A DNA stretch of 64,000 bases, taken from NCBI GenBank assembly GCA_039679945.1, contig JBDKTY010000039.1, positions 24,887 through 88,886 on the forward strand, written 5' to 3'. Both the position numbers and the translations under genes were made by a program. Shown in pieces: positions 17,973 through 26,277 of this stretch. Source of the stretch: SbD1 sp039679945 (lineage in GTDB: Bacteria; Desulfobacterota; Syntrophobacteria; Syntrophobacterales; Syntrophobacteraceae). The notes beneath the pieces are model-generated. The model had not been told where the DNA came from and searched no databases. It saw nothing but the letters and a program-made list of their open reading frames with translations. Numbering within the stretch: the stretch's first letter is position 1; each line of letters starts with the position of its first letter.

Positions 17973-19303
17973 GAATAGGAATCTCTCGGACCGGGTGAGG
18001 AGGAGAATACGACCTTGCCGTCGACCAGAGTCATGAAGGCCGATCCGCGCACTCTTCGGCCGTGAAAGGGACAGTTCCTGCTTTTCGATCTGAATGTGTT
18101 GACGTCTATGACGTATTCCATGTCCGTGTCGATCACGGTTAAATCGGCGGGAACTCCGCGCTGGAGCGTTCCAAAGGGCACCTTCAGTATGGCCGCCGGC
18201 TGACAGGAGATCCTGGCGATGGCTTGGAGGGGCGTCAGATGTCCCTCACGCACGAGATCGAGGATCAGGGGGAGCGAGGATTCGAGCCCTATCATCCCGT
18301 TGGATGCGTATTCAAACTCCACATCCTTGTCCACGGAACTGTGGGGAGCGTGATCCGATGCTATGGCATCCAGGGTTCCATCGGAAAGACCGGCCTTGAT
18401 CGCCGCGACGTCCTCGGGGGTGCGAATGGGAGGGTTGACCTTATAGACCGTATTGAAGCCGTCGATGAGTTCCTCGGTGAGTGTGAAATAGTGCGGGGCG
18501 GTCTCCGCGGTGATGACGATGCCGCGCTTTTTCGCGCTCCGAATGAGTTCCACGGAACCCGCGGTGCTGACATGAGCGATGTGCAGCCGACCGCGCGTGA
18601 GTTCTGCAAGGAGGATGTCCCGCGCCACCATAACCTCTTCCGCGGCATCCGGAATACCGCGCAATCCGAGGCGGGTGGAGACGGCCCCCTCGTTCATGAG
18701 TCCGCCGGCGGAAAGATTTGCTTCTTCGCAATGGCTGATAACGAGCAGGTCAAACGTTTTTGCGTATTCGAGAGCGCGCCGCATGAGAAGAGCATTCATC
18801 ACCGGACGGCCGTCATCGGAAACGGCAACGACGCCCGACGCGCGCAACTCGCCGTATTCGGCCATGCTCTTGCCCTCCAGCCCGCTGCTGATCGCGGCGA
18901 CCGGAAAAACGCGGCATGAACCCTCTTCCCGCGCTCTTTCCAAGATGAACTGCGTCACGGCAGCGCAATCATTGACCGGATGCGTATTGGGCATGCACGC
19001 CACACCGGTGAATCCTCCCGCCACCGCCGCCCGGGTGCCCGTGGCGATCGTCTCCTTGTATTCTTCACCGGGTTCACGAAGGTGAACATGCATGTCGATA
19101 AGACCCGGGACAATCCATTTGCCGGAAGCATCGATCTCCCGTGGTCGAGGCGAGAAATCCTTCCCCAGTACAATCGATGGACCGATTTCGGCGATCTTGC
19201 CGTCGATGACCAGCAGGTCAGAAACCTGGTCGAGGCCCCGTGCGGGATCCAATACTCTGCCATTTCGGAAAATGAGAGCGGCGGAATCAGAGTTCTTTTT
19301 CAT
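17969..19303 (-). CDS. pyrC: Dihydroorotase
   Basis: 444 residues, type I dihydroorotase. The metal-binding signature is MHVHLREPGEEYKETI near residue 70, and ASDHAPH near residue 310 supplies the catalytic Asp. Other marks are CMPNTHPVND and ETAPHYFTLTEE. It closes the ring of carbamoyl-aspartate to dihydroorotate in pyrimidine synthesis. It lies 51 bases after pyrB and overlaps the regulator gene downstream by four bases. The residue after METAL block that would be the carboxylated lysine in other classes is not clear from sequence alone. Confidence 0.95.
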   Translation of the reverse strand: MKKNSDSAALIFRNGRVLDPARGLDQVSDLLVIDGKIAEIGPSIVLGKDFSPRPREIDASGKWIVPGLIDMHVHLREPGEEYKETIATGTRAAVAGGFTGVACMPNTHPVNDCAAVTQFILERAREEGSCRVFPVAAISSGLEGKSMAEYGELRASGVVAVSDDGRPVMNALLMRRALEYAKTFDLLVISHCEEANLSAGGLMNEGAVSTRLGLRGIPDAAEEVMVARDILLAELTRGRLHIAHVSTAGSVELIRSAKKRGIVITAETAPHYFTLTEELIDGFNTVYKVNPPIRTPEDVAAIKAGLSDGTLDAIASDHAPHSSVDKDVEFEYASNGMIGLESSLPLILDLVREGHLTPLQAIARISCQPAAILKVPFGTLQRGVPADLTVIDTDMEYVIDVNTFRSKSRNCPFHGRRVRGSAFMTLVDGKVVFSSSPGPRDSYS

Positions 19304-19354
19304 TGCGGCTCCGGATAGGTAGAAACCGGGGCGAACTCGCGCCCGGCATTTCCT

Positions 19355-20272
19355 TTATCGTTGAGCGAGAAGATAGAGGAGCGCCATTCTTACGGCGACA
19401 CCGTTGGTAACCTGGTCGAGTATAACGGAATAGGGACCATCGGCAACCTCGGGGCTGATCTCAACCCCGCGATTGATCGGCCCGGGGTGCATGATGAGGA
19501 TGTCTGGTCTGGCTTTTTTGAGCCTGGAGGAATTGATCCCGTAGAATGCGGAGTACTCACGAAGCGAGGGCAGTAGCATCTGCTGCTGTCTCTCTTTCTG
19601 GAGGCGCAGGACCATGATGACATCAGCGTCGGGTACACAGTCCTCGAGGCGATGATAGACCTCGACTCCCATGGACTCGATCTGAGGCGGTATCAGCGTG
19701 GTGGGACCGCACACCGCCACTTTGGCGCCCATTTTGGGGAGCCCGTGGATATTCGACCGCGCGACCCGGCTGTGGAAAATATCGCCCACGATCAATACAT
19801 TGATACCGTCCAGGCGCTTCTTGTGCTCAAGGATGGTGAGCATGTCCAGAAGGGCCTGAGAAGGGTGCTCGTGCATGCCGTCGCCCGCGTTGATGACGGA
19901 GGCCGTGGTTTTGTCGGCAAGCATATGGGGCGCTCCGGATGCCGAGTGCCGGACGACAAAAACGTCCGGGCGCATGGCCTCGAGGTTCTTGAGGGTGTCG
20001 AGAAGAGTCTCGCCCTTTACCATGGAACTGGTGGAACCGGCAATGGAGTATGTGTCCGCGCTAAGCCGCTTGGCGGCGATGTCGAAGGAGGTCCTGGTGC
20101 GTGTGCTCGGCTCGTAGAAGAGATGGATTACCGTTTTGCCTCTTAGCGGGGGCGCCTTCTTGATCGTCCGGGTGTTAATCTCTTTAAGGCTTTGAGCCAG
20201 CTCCAGTATATGCTCGATTTCGCCAGCCTCCAGGTCGCGAATGCCCAGAAGGTCTTTCCGGTTGAATCTCAT
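19355..20272 (-). CDS. pyrB: Aspartate carbamoyltransferase catalytic subunit
   Basis: 305 residues, standard length. The carbamoyl-phosphate loop is FYEPSTRTRTSF near residue 52; the aspartate-binding part has VLRLQKERQ, and HPGPINRGVEI is the conserved C-terminal loop. ATG 20272 is chosen because GAGGAA precedes it by six bases; the longer frame starting at 20380 runs into the leader. It is first in a pyrB-pyrC-regulator operon and is divergent from greA. No pyrI regulatory subunit follows. Upstream at 20437-20508 is a leader ORF and terminator that look like an attenuator. Confidence 0.95.
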   Translation of the reverse strand: MRFNRKDLLGIRDLEAGEIEHILELAQSLKEINTRTIKKAPPLRGKTVIHLFYEPSTRTRTSFDIAAKRLSADTYSIAGSTSSMVKGETLLDTLKNLEAMRPDVFVVRHSASGAPHMLADKTTASVINAGDGMHEHPSQALLDMLTILEHKKRLDGINVLIVGDIFHSRVARSNIHGLPKMGAKVAVCGPTTLIPPQIESMGVEVYHRLEDCVPDADVIMVLRLQKERQQQMLLPSLREYSAFYGINSSRLKKARPDILIMHPGPINRGVEISPEVADGPYSVILDQVTNGVAVRMALLYLLAQR

Positions 20273-20436
20273 ACTCGGTTCCTCACGATTTCCCGGTGGA
20301 TCGGCCTCTCGAATGGACAGGATGTTTTCTTTCCTGATCGGGGAGAGAAGATAGCCGTCTCTCCCGGTTTTGTATCTCAACCGAATAATCTAGCATGACA
20401 CCGACCATCATGGGTAATCGAAAATAGATGACAGGT

Positions 20437-20464
20437 CAAAAAAACGGCGGAAGAACTCTCCCGC
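20437..20464 (-). terminator. Intrinsic terminator inside the pyrB leader (candidate attenuator)
   Basis: Minus strand: GCGGGAG pairs with CTTCCGC (one G-U) around a 4-base loop, followed by CG and seven T. It lies about 165 bases before the pyrB start. Nothing else is transcribed toward pyrB here because greA points away, so a terminator in this place most simply regulates pyrB. Confidence 0.65.
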
Positions 20465-20469
20465 GGCCT

Positions 20470-20508
20470 TCAAAAAGTGCAAACTCCCTTAAATTTGTGC
20501 TGAGCCAT
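20470..20508 (-). CDS. Possible pyrB leader peptide (12 residues)
   Basis: ATG at 20508 to TGA at 20472-20470, reading MAQHKFKGVCTF. The stop lies five bases before the terminator stem, and the last codons contain a T-run (ACTTTTTGA) where polymerase could pause at low UTP, as in the E. coli pyrBI leader. There is no ribosome site; a -10-like TATGAT at 20523-20518 would place the transcript start two or three bases before the ATG, so it could be leaderless. The -35 is poor. Confidence 0.4.
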   Translation of the reverse strand: MAQHKFKGVCTF

Positions 20509-20573
20509 TTTCGATTTATCATATATAATCATCACCCAAAAGGGATAGATAGTTTGCGGTTTCCATTTCTGCC

Positions 20574-20601
20574 TTGACTCGTGTCGATACCGGCGTTAAA
20601 T
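20574..20601 (+). promoter_or_regulatory. Promoter for greA
   Basis: TTGACT at 20574-20579, 16-base spacer, TTAAAT at 20596-20601; transcription start near 20608, about 26 bases before ATG 20634. Confidence 0.55.
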
Positions 20602-20633
20602 GGGACCGCACTTTTTTTGCGAAAGGAGTAAGA

Positions 20634-21104
20634 ATGGCGAGGGTTCCAATTACCCGCGAGGGTTACGAGAAGTTGAAAATCGAGTTGCAGCGTCTGCAAA
20701 AAGAAGAACGCCCGACAGTGATCAGGGCCATCGAGGAAGCCAGGGGGCACGGCGACCTCTCCGAGAACGCGGAGTACGAAGCCGCCAAAGATAAGCAGGG
20801 CATGATCGAGGGAAAAATTCAGGAACTCAACGACAAAATGGCGCATTCCCAAATAATCGACCTGCCAGCGAAGGTCAACGGCAGAGTCATCTTCGGATGC
20901 AAGGTGATCGTCGAGGATATAGAGACCGGCGAAGTCTGCTCATACCGGCTGGTCGGCCCCTATGAGGCAGACGTGCAATCCGGTACCCTTTCAGTAATTT
21001 CTCCTCTCGGCAAAGCCCTTATCGGCAAGGAAGAAGGAGACGAAGTAAAGGTCCAAACGCCCAAGGGAGTCCGCAACATGGAAGTTCGCGAAGTTCTGCC
21101 CTGA
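20634..21104 (+). CDS. greA: Transcription elongation factor GreA
   Basis: 156 residues, normal length. ATG 20634 follows AAAGGAG. Residues 1-75 form the antiparallel coiled coil, with the conserved tip DLSENAEYEAAKDKQ that carries the acidic pair entering the RNA polymerase secondary channel. The second half is the FKBP-like domain ending in the family's SPLGKALIGKEEGDEV. GreA stimulates cleavage of backtracked transcripts. It is monocistronic and divergent from pyrB. Confidence 0.97.
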   Translation: MARVPITREGYEKLKIELQRLQKEERPTVIRAIEEARGHGDLSENAEYEAAKDKQGMIEGKIQELNDKMAHSQIIDLPAKVNGRVIFGCKVIVEDIETGEVCSYRLVGPYEADVQSGTLSVISPLGKALIGKEEGDEVKVQTPKGVRNMEVREVLP

Positions 21105-21184
21105 TTGGCCTTTCCTCCGATAAACCCATATATATAGAGAAACCCTCCGCTTACTCCTTGAAGGTCCGGGAATACGGATAGAAT

Positions 21185-21233
21185 TGCACGGAATTGCGGC
21201 GGAACGCCTGGAAACAGGGCCGGATTCCGTGCA
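21185..21233. repeat. Inverted repeat after greA
   Basis: Perfect 10-base arms TGCACGGAAT (21185-21194) and ATTCCGTGCA (21224-21233) with a 29-base loop, in the 324-base gap after greA. There is no T-run, so it is not a standard terminator. The rest of this gap holds only the promoter of the next gene. Confidence 0.6.
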
Positions 21234-21339
21234 CATCTTTCAGGCGAGCGGTTCGCGCATAGGAGTAGCCGCTAGACGTTAGCTGGTGGTGTGTAGTTGT
21301 TAACAGTTTAGAATGCCACATATTATTCTGTGTTTTTCA

Positions 21340-21367
21340 TTGAATTCTCCCTCGATTTTGATACAAT
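21340..21367 (+). promoter_or_regulatory. Promoter for the HEXXH lipoprotein gene
   Basis: TTGAAT at 21340-21345, 16-base spacer, TACAAT at 21362-21367; start of transcription near 21374. Confidence 0.58.
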
Positions 21368-21428
21368 TCCAGTGATCCATCCCACACCACGCACCCCGGA
21401 TTCCTAATCCAAGGAGAACCTGGAGAGC

Positions 21429-22352
21429 ATGAATATCCTGAAACACCGCAAATTGGTCCTCTTCATGCTTATGCTCTCGTTGACCGCCTGCGGCGGTATG
21501 TCTCCCGCGCATCAGGCTGTCATAAACGAGCGGAGCAGCACCGTTGACATCGATATGCCGGTTTTCGAAAACCGGTTGGAAACAGACCATTTCGTGCTCA
21601 AATGGACCGGGAAGAGTTCTCATTCCGGCGACAATATCTATGATTCCGCCATAATCAAGGATACAGCCGATTATTTGGAGACCGCGTGGGGGAAGTATAC
21701 CTCCCTTTTCGGCAGGCAACCCTATATGGCTCCAGGCAGGGACAAGATTGACGTGGTCTTTCGGGATATCGACTGCTATGGGCTTGCCGATCCTCCGGAC
21801 GGTCCCATCCAGTTCAATTCACAGGCGTGGGTGAAAAAGCCCGGAATACGCCAACCGACCTCCGCCCATGAACTATTCCACAAAATGCAGTACGCTTATG
21901 GGTATAAAACTAAGTGGAACCCTAAGAAACCTTTTCTGTGGTTTACGGAAGGGACAGCGGCCTGGTCCGAGGTGTTTGTCTGGGGAAAGGTGAGCCGCGC
22001 ATGCAAGGTGGACGAAATCTTCAGGGATACCCGCCTCGACCTCTATGAGGCGGAGGATATGGCTATGCCCTTCTGGATCTTTTTTGTCGCCGGCAACCAT
22101 GAACATGCCAACGATAGCCTCATGGTCAGACTGTTCGAGAAATGCGAACAGCTGGGGGACATACGGCATGCGCTCGATCAGGTAATCAATGAAAATTATG
22201 GACGCGCCGATGCTTTTTTCTCTTCTTTTTCCAGCGCGCGCAAGAACGGGTTTTTTGCTGATCGGTGCAGATTGCCCTACAAGTGCATTTTGGGACCCGA
22301 TGGAAAAGACGTAGTGGACAAAGTGAAGTGCCTTCAGAAAAAACCGAGTTGA
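21429..22352 (+). CDS. Putative lipoprotein with a gluzincin-like HEXXH motif
   Basis: 307 residues. A lipoprotein signal ends at Cys21 (LSLTAC-GG). The central region carries HELFH at residues 147-151 and, 23 residues later, Glu174 in WFTEGTAAWSE, the spacing of zinc metallopeptidases of the gluzincin type. The rest fits a soluble domain exposed to the periplasm. The gene has its own promoter and no operon partner, and the stretch after it holds remnants rather than genes. Peptidase activity is inferred from the motif alone; no named family was recognised, and target proteins are unknown. Confidence 0.72.
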   Translation: MNILKHRKLVLFMLMLSLTACGGMSPAHQAVINERSSTVDIDMPVFENRLETDHFVLKWTGKSSHSGDNIYDSAIIKDTADYLETAWGKYTSLFGRQPYMAPGRDKIDVVFRDIDCYGLADPPDGPIQFNSQAWVKKPGIRQPTSAHELFHKMQYAYGYKTKWNPKKPFLWFTEGTAAWSEVFVWGKVSRACKVDEIFRDTRLDLYEAEDMAMPFWIFFVAGNHEHANDSLMVRLFEKCEQLGDIRHALDQVINENYGRADAFFSSFSSARKNGFFADRCRLPYKCILGPDGKDVVDKVKCLQKKPS

Positions 22353-22469
22353 AGCGGCTGATGAAGATAAGTATTTGAACCTGTGCCGCCGTGGTGATTA
22401 TGGCGGTTCCCACCGAGGCCGCGGCCTTCGTCGCAGACCCCCCGCTGTAGTTTCGGTTACCGGCTTAAA

Positions 22470-22661
22470 CTATTCTTTAGGCGTATCCATTACAGCCGGA
22501 TGTGAATCGATTCCGATAATACGTCCTACCGAAGTTCCTGTTGCGGTTATCCCTTCGGGATCAATGCTTACCCATATCGTGGCCGTAACCTCGCTATCCC
22601 TGGCGTCCTTCACCGAGGTCCCATAAAACCAAGCCGCGCCGGCTGTACCGACGGCGCCATA
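22470..22661 (-). pseudogene. Possible gene remnant, unknown product
   Basis: A 63-codon open stretch between stop codons, ending in TAG at 22472-22470. Its translation is protein-like (for example SEVTATIWVSIDPEGITATG and GRIIGIDSHPAVMDTPKE), unlike the arginine-rich shadows around it. It has no ATG or ribosome site and an in-frame TGA lies directly upstream, so it reads as the tail of a broken gene. This rests on composition only. Confidence 0.3.
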
Positions 22662-22876
22662 TCACGGCGTACTCATACGCTATCATCCTCTCCGGGGGAG
22701 GAAAATATTGAACCATGGTCCATGCGTGTCCCAACCGCTGGGACGCATATGCGATAGCGGCGGATCGACGTAGCCTGCCTTACGATCAACTCGCGAAGGG
22801 ATTTGTTATGAGTCCGACCCGATAATTTCTTTTTTCGGCGCGGTACTAAACGCAATGCGGGACATGAGAGTTTATT

Positions 22877-22905
22877 TTGTTGTAATGTTGGAATAGTTAT
22901 TATCT
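22877..22905 (+). promoter_or_regulatory. Possible promoter for the DsbD-like gene
   Basis: TTGTTG at 22877-22882, 17-base spacer, TTATCT at 22900-22905. The predicted start near 22912 falls at the foot of the hairpin at 22909-22937. Confidence 0.35.
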
Positions 22906-22908
22906 GAT

Positions 22909-22937
22909 CCACTGATTCGCCGGGTCGGCGAACCAGT
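22909..22937. repeat. Hairpin upstream of the DsbD-like gene
   Basis: CCACTG-A-TTCGCCG pairs with CGGCGAA-C-CAGTGG, one mismatch, 3-base loop; 14-position stem. No T-run follows on either strand. It ends 40 bases before ATG 22978 and may cap the 5' end of that transcript. Confidence 0.55.
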
Positions 22938-22977
22938 GGATGAGTTGTGATATTGCGGGAAGAACAATGGAGACGAC

Positions 22978-24363
22978 ATGAGGCACAGGTCTGCGGTCTT
23001 TTTAATTTGCTTTCTCATCGCCGCCGCGGGCTGTTTGGCAATTGGTCCGGTTGGGAGCTTCGGAGTGGAAACAGCCGTTAGCGCCCCGGCGCCTGATCAA
23101 ACTGCCGGGGCAGCCGCTCCCGAGGGGGACAAATCCGGCATGGGCATGCTCGGCGCAATTCTTGGGATTTTCCTGGGTGGAATCACACTCAATCTTACCC
23201 CCTGCATTTACCCGCTCATCCCGGTGACTATTTCCTACTTCGGGGGCAAATCCATCGGGAAGCAGGAGGGAGCGGGGATATCGAATATGGCCCTGCATTC
23301 GCTCTTGTATGTTCTGGGCCTCTCGGCCATGAACTCAATGCTCGGGGTTGTCGCGGCGCTTTCCGGCAAGCTTGTCGGAGCCGTGCTGCAAAACCCCGTA
23401 ACACTGGTGGTGGTTGCCGCGATACTCACTCTTTTCGCGTTGAGCATGTTCGGCTTTTGGGAGTTGCGGCTGCCCAATTCACTGGTTGGGGCCGCCTCGA
23501 AGAACTATGCCGGGTATTTCGGCAGCTTTTTCATTGGATTAACGTTGGGGGTCGTCGCAGCGCCGTGTATCGGCCCGTTTGTGGTGGGATTGCTTGTCTG
23601 GGTGGCAAGTACCGGCAATCCATGGTTCGGTTTTCTGATATTTTTCAGTCTCAGCCTTGGAATGGGACTGCCTCTGTTCGTTCTGGCAATGCTGTCGGGT
23701 CGTTTGCGGCGTCTGCCGCGCTCCGGAGAATGGATGCTTTGGGTCCGCAAGCTGATGGGTTGGGTGTTGATCGGGATGGCTGCTTATTTCCTGAGGTCAA
23801 TCCTTTCCGATACGGCTGGAACCACGCTGATGAGTGCCGTTGCTCTGGCGGGGGGCATTCATCTGGGCTGGCTCGATTCGAGTACGGCCGGTTTCCGCGC
23901 TTTCGAGTGGATAAAGAAGGCTGGAGGAATTCTCGGCCTGGGGATTGCCGCTGCATTGTTGGTGACAACGCTTATGGGGCAGGGGGAAGGAATCAAGTGG
24001 CAGGCTTATTCGGAAAAAATTATGGATGAGGCAAGAAATTCCGGTAAGCCCATCATCATTGATTTTTCCGCTGGGTGGTGCGTACCTTGCCAGCAGATGG
24101 AGAAGGCCACCTTCCACAATTCGGCGGTGGTTGAGGAGGCCGAAAAGTATTTCGTGACAATCCGGGTCGATCTCACCGAGGGTGGAGACCGCGTAAAGGA
24201 GCGGGTTTCGCGCCGATACAATGTGCGCGGCGTCCCAACCGTCGTTTTCCTGAAGCCGGGTGGAGACGAGATTATCGATCTGCGCGTACAGCAGTTTATG
24301 GACAAAGACCGTTTTCTATCCAGGATGGCGGCCGCCAGAAAAGCGGATAGCCTGAAAGAGTGA
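22978..24363 (+). CDS. dsbD: DsbD-like thiol:disulfide interchange protein (transmembrane plus thioredoxin domains)
   Basis: 461 residues. A signal peptide is followed by eight membrane helices (about residues 57-325) with the paired cysteines in TPCIYPLIPVTI and AAPCIGPFV that carry electrons across the membrane. The C-terminal thioredoxin-like domain has WCVPC near residue 362. The N-terminal immunoglobulin-like domain of E. coli DsbD is missing, the normal state for many deltaproteobacterial versions. It passes reducing power from cytoplasmic thioredoxin to periplasmic partners, including cytochrome c maturation. GGAGA precedes the ATG. No partner gene adjacent. Confidence 0.9.
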   Translation: MRHRSAVFLICFLIAAAGCLAIGPVGSFGVETAVSAPAPDQTAGAAAPEGDKSGMGMLGAILGIFLGGITLNLTPCIYPLIPVTISYFGGKSIGKQEGAGISNMALHSLLYVLGLSAMNSMLGVVAALSGKLVGAVLQNPVTLVVVAAILTLFALSMFGFWELRLPNSLVGAASKNYAGYFGSFFIGLTLGVVAAPCIGPFVVGLLVWVASTGNPWFGFLIFFSLSLGMGLPLFVLAMLSGRLRRLPRSGEWMLWVRKLMGWVLIGMAAYFLRSILSDTAGTTLMSAVALAGGIHLGWLDSSTAGFRAFEWIKKAGGILGLGIAAALLVTTLMGQGEGIKWQAYSEKIMDEARNSGKPIIIDFSAGWCVPCQQMEKATFHNSAVVEEAEKYFVTIRVDLTEGGDRVKERVSRRYNVRGVPTVVFLKPGGDEIIDLRVQQFMDKDRFLSRMAAARKADSLKE

Positions 24364-24410
24364 TATCATCCGAGAATCCCGAGGAGACACGGCGCGAGGG
24401 CCGGGGAGAA

Positions 24411-24590
24411 TCAGTCGCCTGCTGATGTATCATCTTTCAATGCCCTCAGACTTCCAATCACGTCCATTACGGCTTCGGTTCTGGCCCTTGGCTCCTCATA
24501 CCCGCGCTCGAACTGATATATTTGAAAAATGTCGATGGATTTTTCGAGAATGATCCTGAGCTGTTCAGAATCGAGGAGATACTTCGGCAT
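24411..24590 (-). CDS. Small uncharacterised protein
   Basis: 59 residues from ATG 24590, which has a strong GGAGGACAAT site; longer in-frame starts lack one. The sequence is helical and charged (LRIILEKSIDIFQIYQFER, then RARTEAVMDVIGSLRALKDD), with no Cys, no membrane segment and no recognised family. It is convergent with the DsbD-like gene. Real coding is supported mainly by the ribosome site and composition. Confidence 0.55.
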   Translation of the reverse strand: MPKYLLDSEQLRIILEKSIDIFQIYQFERGYEEPRARTEAVMDVIGSLRALKDDTSAGD

Positions 24591-24996
24591 GATTGTCCTC
24601 CACAAGTTCCAGATAGAGATAATTATGGGCTGAGCGGCAACCCGCGGAGTCGAGAAGGGCTTTTTTCCCGCATTTTCCGTGTCGAGCCTGCTCTGGATTC
24701 TTAGATCGGCTGTTTTTAAAAAATACTGAATTATTGACGTACCATTTCCGAACAACCCGTGCTTGTATGAAATATGCATTTCATTTGTTTCCGGAACAAG
24801 TTCGGTTGGACCGCGTTGTGTTTCCGCCCGGTTGGAAGACGATTTGAACCGGACCGAACCCCGTATGCCGCCGAGGGGTGAAGAAGTTTTTGACCGGAAG
24901 GGCCGTATTCCGCTAAATACTGGAAAGCGGTTCGTGTTCGCTAAAATCTTCCCTAATCCTCATTTCGGTGACATTTCGTAAAGGGGAGCAGTATTC
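24591..24996. other. Intergenic region before the lytic transglycosylase gene
   Basis: 406 bases between a small minus-strand gene and mltD, so transcription of both starts here. No clear promoter pair was found. A TAAAAT box at about 24949 is the best -10 for mltD, without a matching -35. No ORF is supported. Confidence 0.45.
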
Positions 24997-26100
24997 ATGA
25001 TTGTAGAAAGAACTTGCAGAGCGGGAATCCTCTTTTTGATCGTGGTCCTATGGCTCGGCTTTTCAGGTGGTGGCAGTTGGGGCGGAGTAGAGTCAGCAGC
25101 GCCGAGGGCCATAATGGTGGTTCCATATTTTTCGATTCCAGACAAGATGGAGCTTTGCGGGGAACCTGTTCCGCTGGAATCGTCCGACATTCGGGAAAGA
25201 TTTGACCGGGAGTTTACATCGATCGTCTACAGCCATGGTAAAGTCTATCTTTGGCTCAAACGGATGGATCGCTATTTCCCGTGGATTGAAAAGCAGCTCG
25301 CCGCGAGAGGGCTTCCGGATGATTTAAAGTATGTTGCGGTTGCCGAGAGTGATTTGATGATCTCGGCGGTTTCAAGCGCGGGCGCCGCCGGCCCCTGGCA
25401 ATTCATGGCGCAGACGGCCCAACAATTCGGCATGAGCCAGAGCGCCACGGTGGACGAGCGGTATGACTTCGAGACATCGGCGTTGGGGGCATTCAAATAT
25501 TTGAAAAACCTGAACGGAGAATTCCAGAACTGGGCGCTCGCTATCGCCGCCTACAACTGCGGGGAGAAGAGGGTGCAGGATGAAATCCGCAGGCAAAAGT
25601 CGAACAGCTACTATTTGCTGAAGCTTCCAAATGAGACTGAACGATATGTGTTCAGAATTCTTGCCATCAAGGAAATACTTAGAAATCCGGCTAAGTACGG
25701 ATACAACGTGCCAAAGGGTTCGGGATACCAGCCGATAATTGTCGAGAAGGTGCCCATCAACCTTCCGGGACCGGTTTCGATAACAACAGTCGCGGAAGCC
25801 GCGGGAATAACGTATCGCGAAATGAAGATGCTGAATCCTTTTCTCATATCCGATATAGTGCCCGGCGGCGGCATCACCATAAGAGTTCCGGAAGGCAAGG
25901 GACGAGAGTTTGAAAAGAAAATCGAGGCACTCAAAAGCGAGATCAAGCCGCCGTTTGTCCTGCACAAGGTTGGTCGGGGAGATACTCTTGATGCGATTGC
26001 CCGCAGGTACAAGACGAGCAGTCATGATATCTGCATATGGAATAAGATCAGCGATAAAAAGGTGCGTTTTGGCCAGATGCTGAAGATTTACAAACAATGA
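24997..26100 (+). CDS. mltD: Membrane-bound lytic transglycosylase with LysM (MltD-like)
   Basis: 367 residues. An N-terminal hydrophobic signal is followed by the SLT domain (about residues 85-230): catalytic Glu in VAESDLMISAVSSAGAAGPWQFM, the later AIAAYNCGEKRV and the YVFRILAIKEIL end piece. After a linker with one partial LysM-like region, a LysM module (KVGRGDTLDAIARRYKTSSHDICIWN) closes the protein. It cuts peptidoglycan between MurNAc and GlcNAc to give 1,6-anhydro ends. AAAGGGGAG precedes ATG 24997. Monocistronic as far as seen. Confidence 0.9.
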   Translation: MIVERTCRAGILFLIVVLWLGFSGGGSWGGVESAAPRAIMVVPYFSIPDKMELCGEPVPLESSDIRERFDREFTSIVYSHGKVYLWLKRMDRYFPWIEKQLAARGLPDDLKYVAVAESDLMISAVSSAGAAGPWQFMAQTAQQFGMSQSATVDERYDFETSALGAFKYLKNLNGEFQNWALAIAAYNCGEKRVQDEIRRQKSNSYYLLKLPNETERYVFRILAIKEILRNPAKYGYNVPKGSGYQPIIVEKVPINLPGPVSITTVAEAAGITYREMKMLNPFLISDIVPGGGITIRVPEGKGREFEKKIEALKSEIKPPFVLHKVGRGDTLDAIARRYKTSSHDICIWNKISDKKVRFGQMLKIYKQ

Positions 26101-26204
26101 TGTTAAGGAACACTGCGAAACCGGGGCGCTCGGAAGTAGGGGAATTCATGCTCGCGTGTTCGCTTATGCGCATTGCACCTTGTTTTGCAGATTTATTAAA
26201 TGCC

Positions 26205-26233
26205 TTGACAACCCTGCTGGGGGGAACTACGAT
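26205..26233 (+). promoter_or_regulatory. Sigma-70 promoter for the sirtuin gene
   Basis: Consensus TTGACA at 26205-26210, 17-base spacer, TACGAT at 26228-26233; transcription start near 26240, 38 bases before ATG 26278. Confidence 0.7.
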
Positions 26234-26277
26234 AGCCGACCCAAAAAAGGTCAAAAATTCAATCATTTTGGTGCAAT

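Larger units (their letters stand above)
22353..22977. other. Intergenic region before the DsbD-like gene
   Basis: 625 bases. It contains a possible gene remnant on the minus strand (22470-22661), a weak promoter (22877-22905) and a hairpin (22909-22937), each listed separately. The remaining bases show no supported gene. Confidence 0.5.

Noticed and set aside
16944..17978. A 344-codon plus frame over the NtrC-type regulator
   Set aside because: Shadow of a well-defined three-domain regulator.
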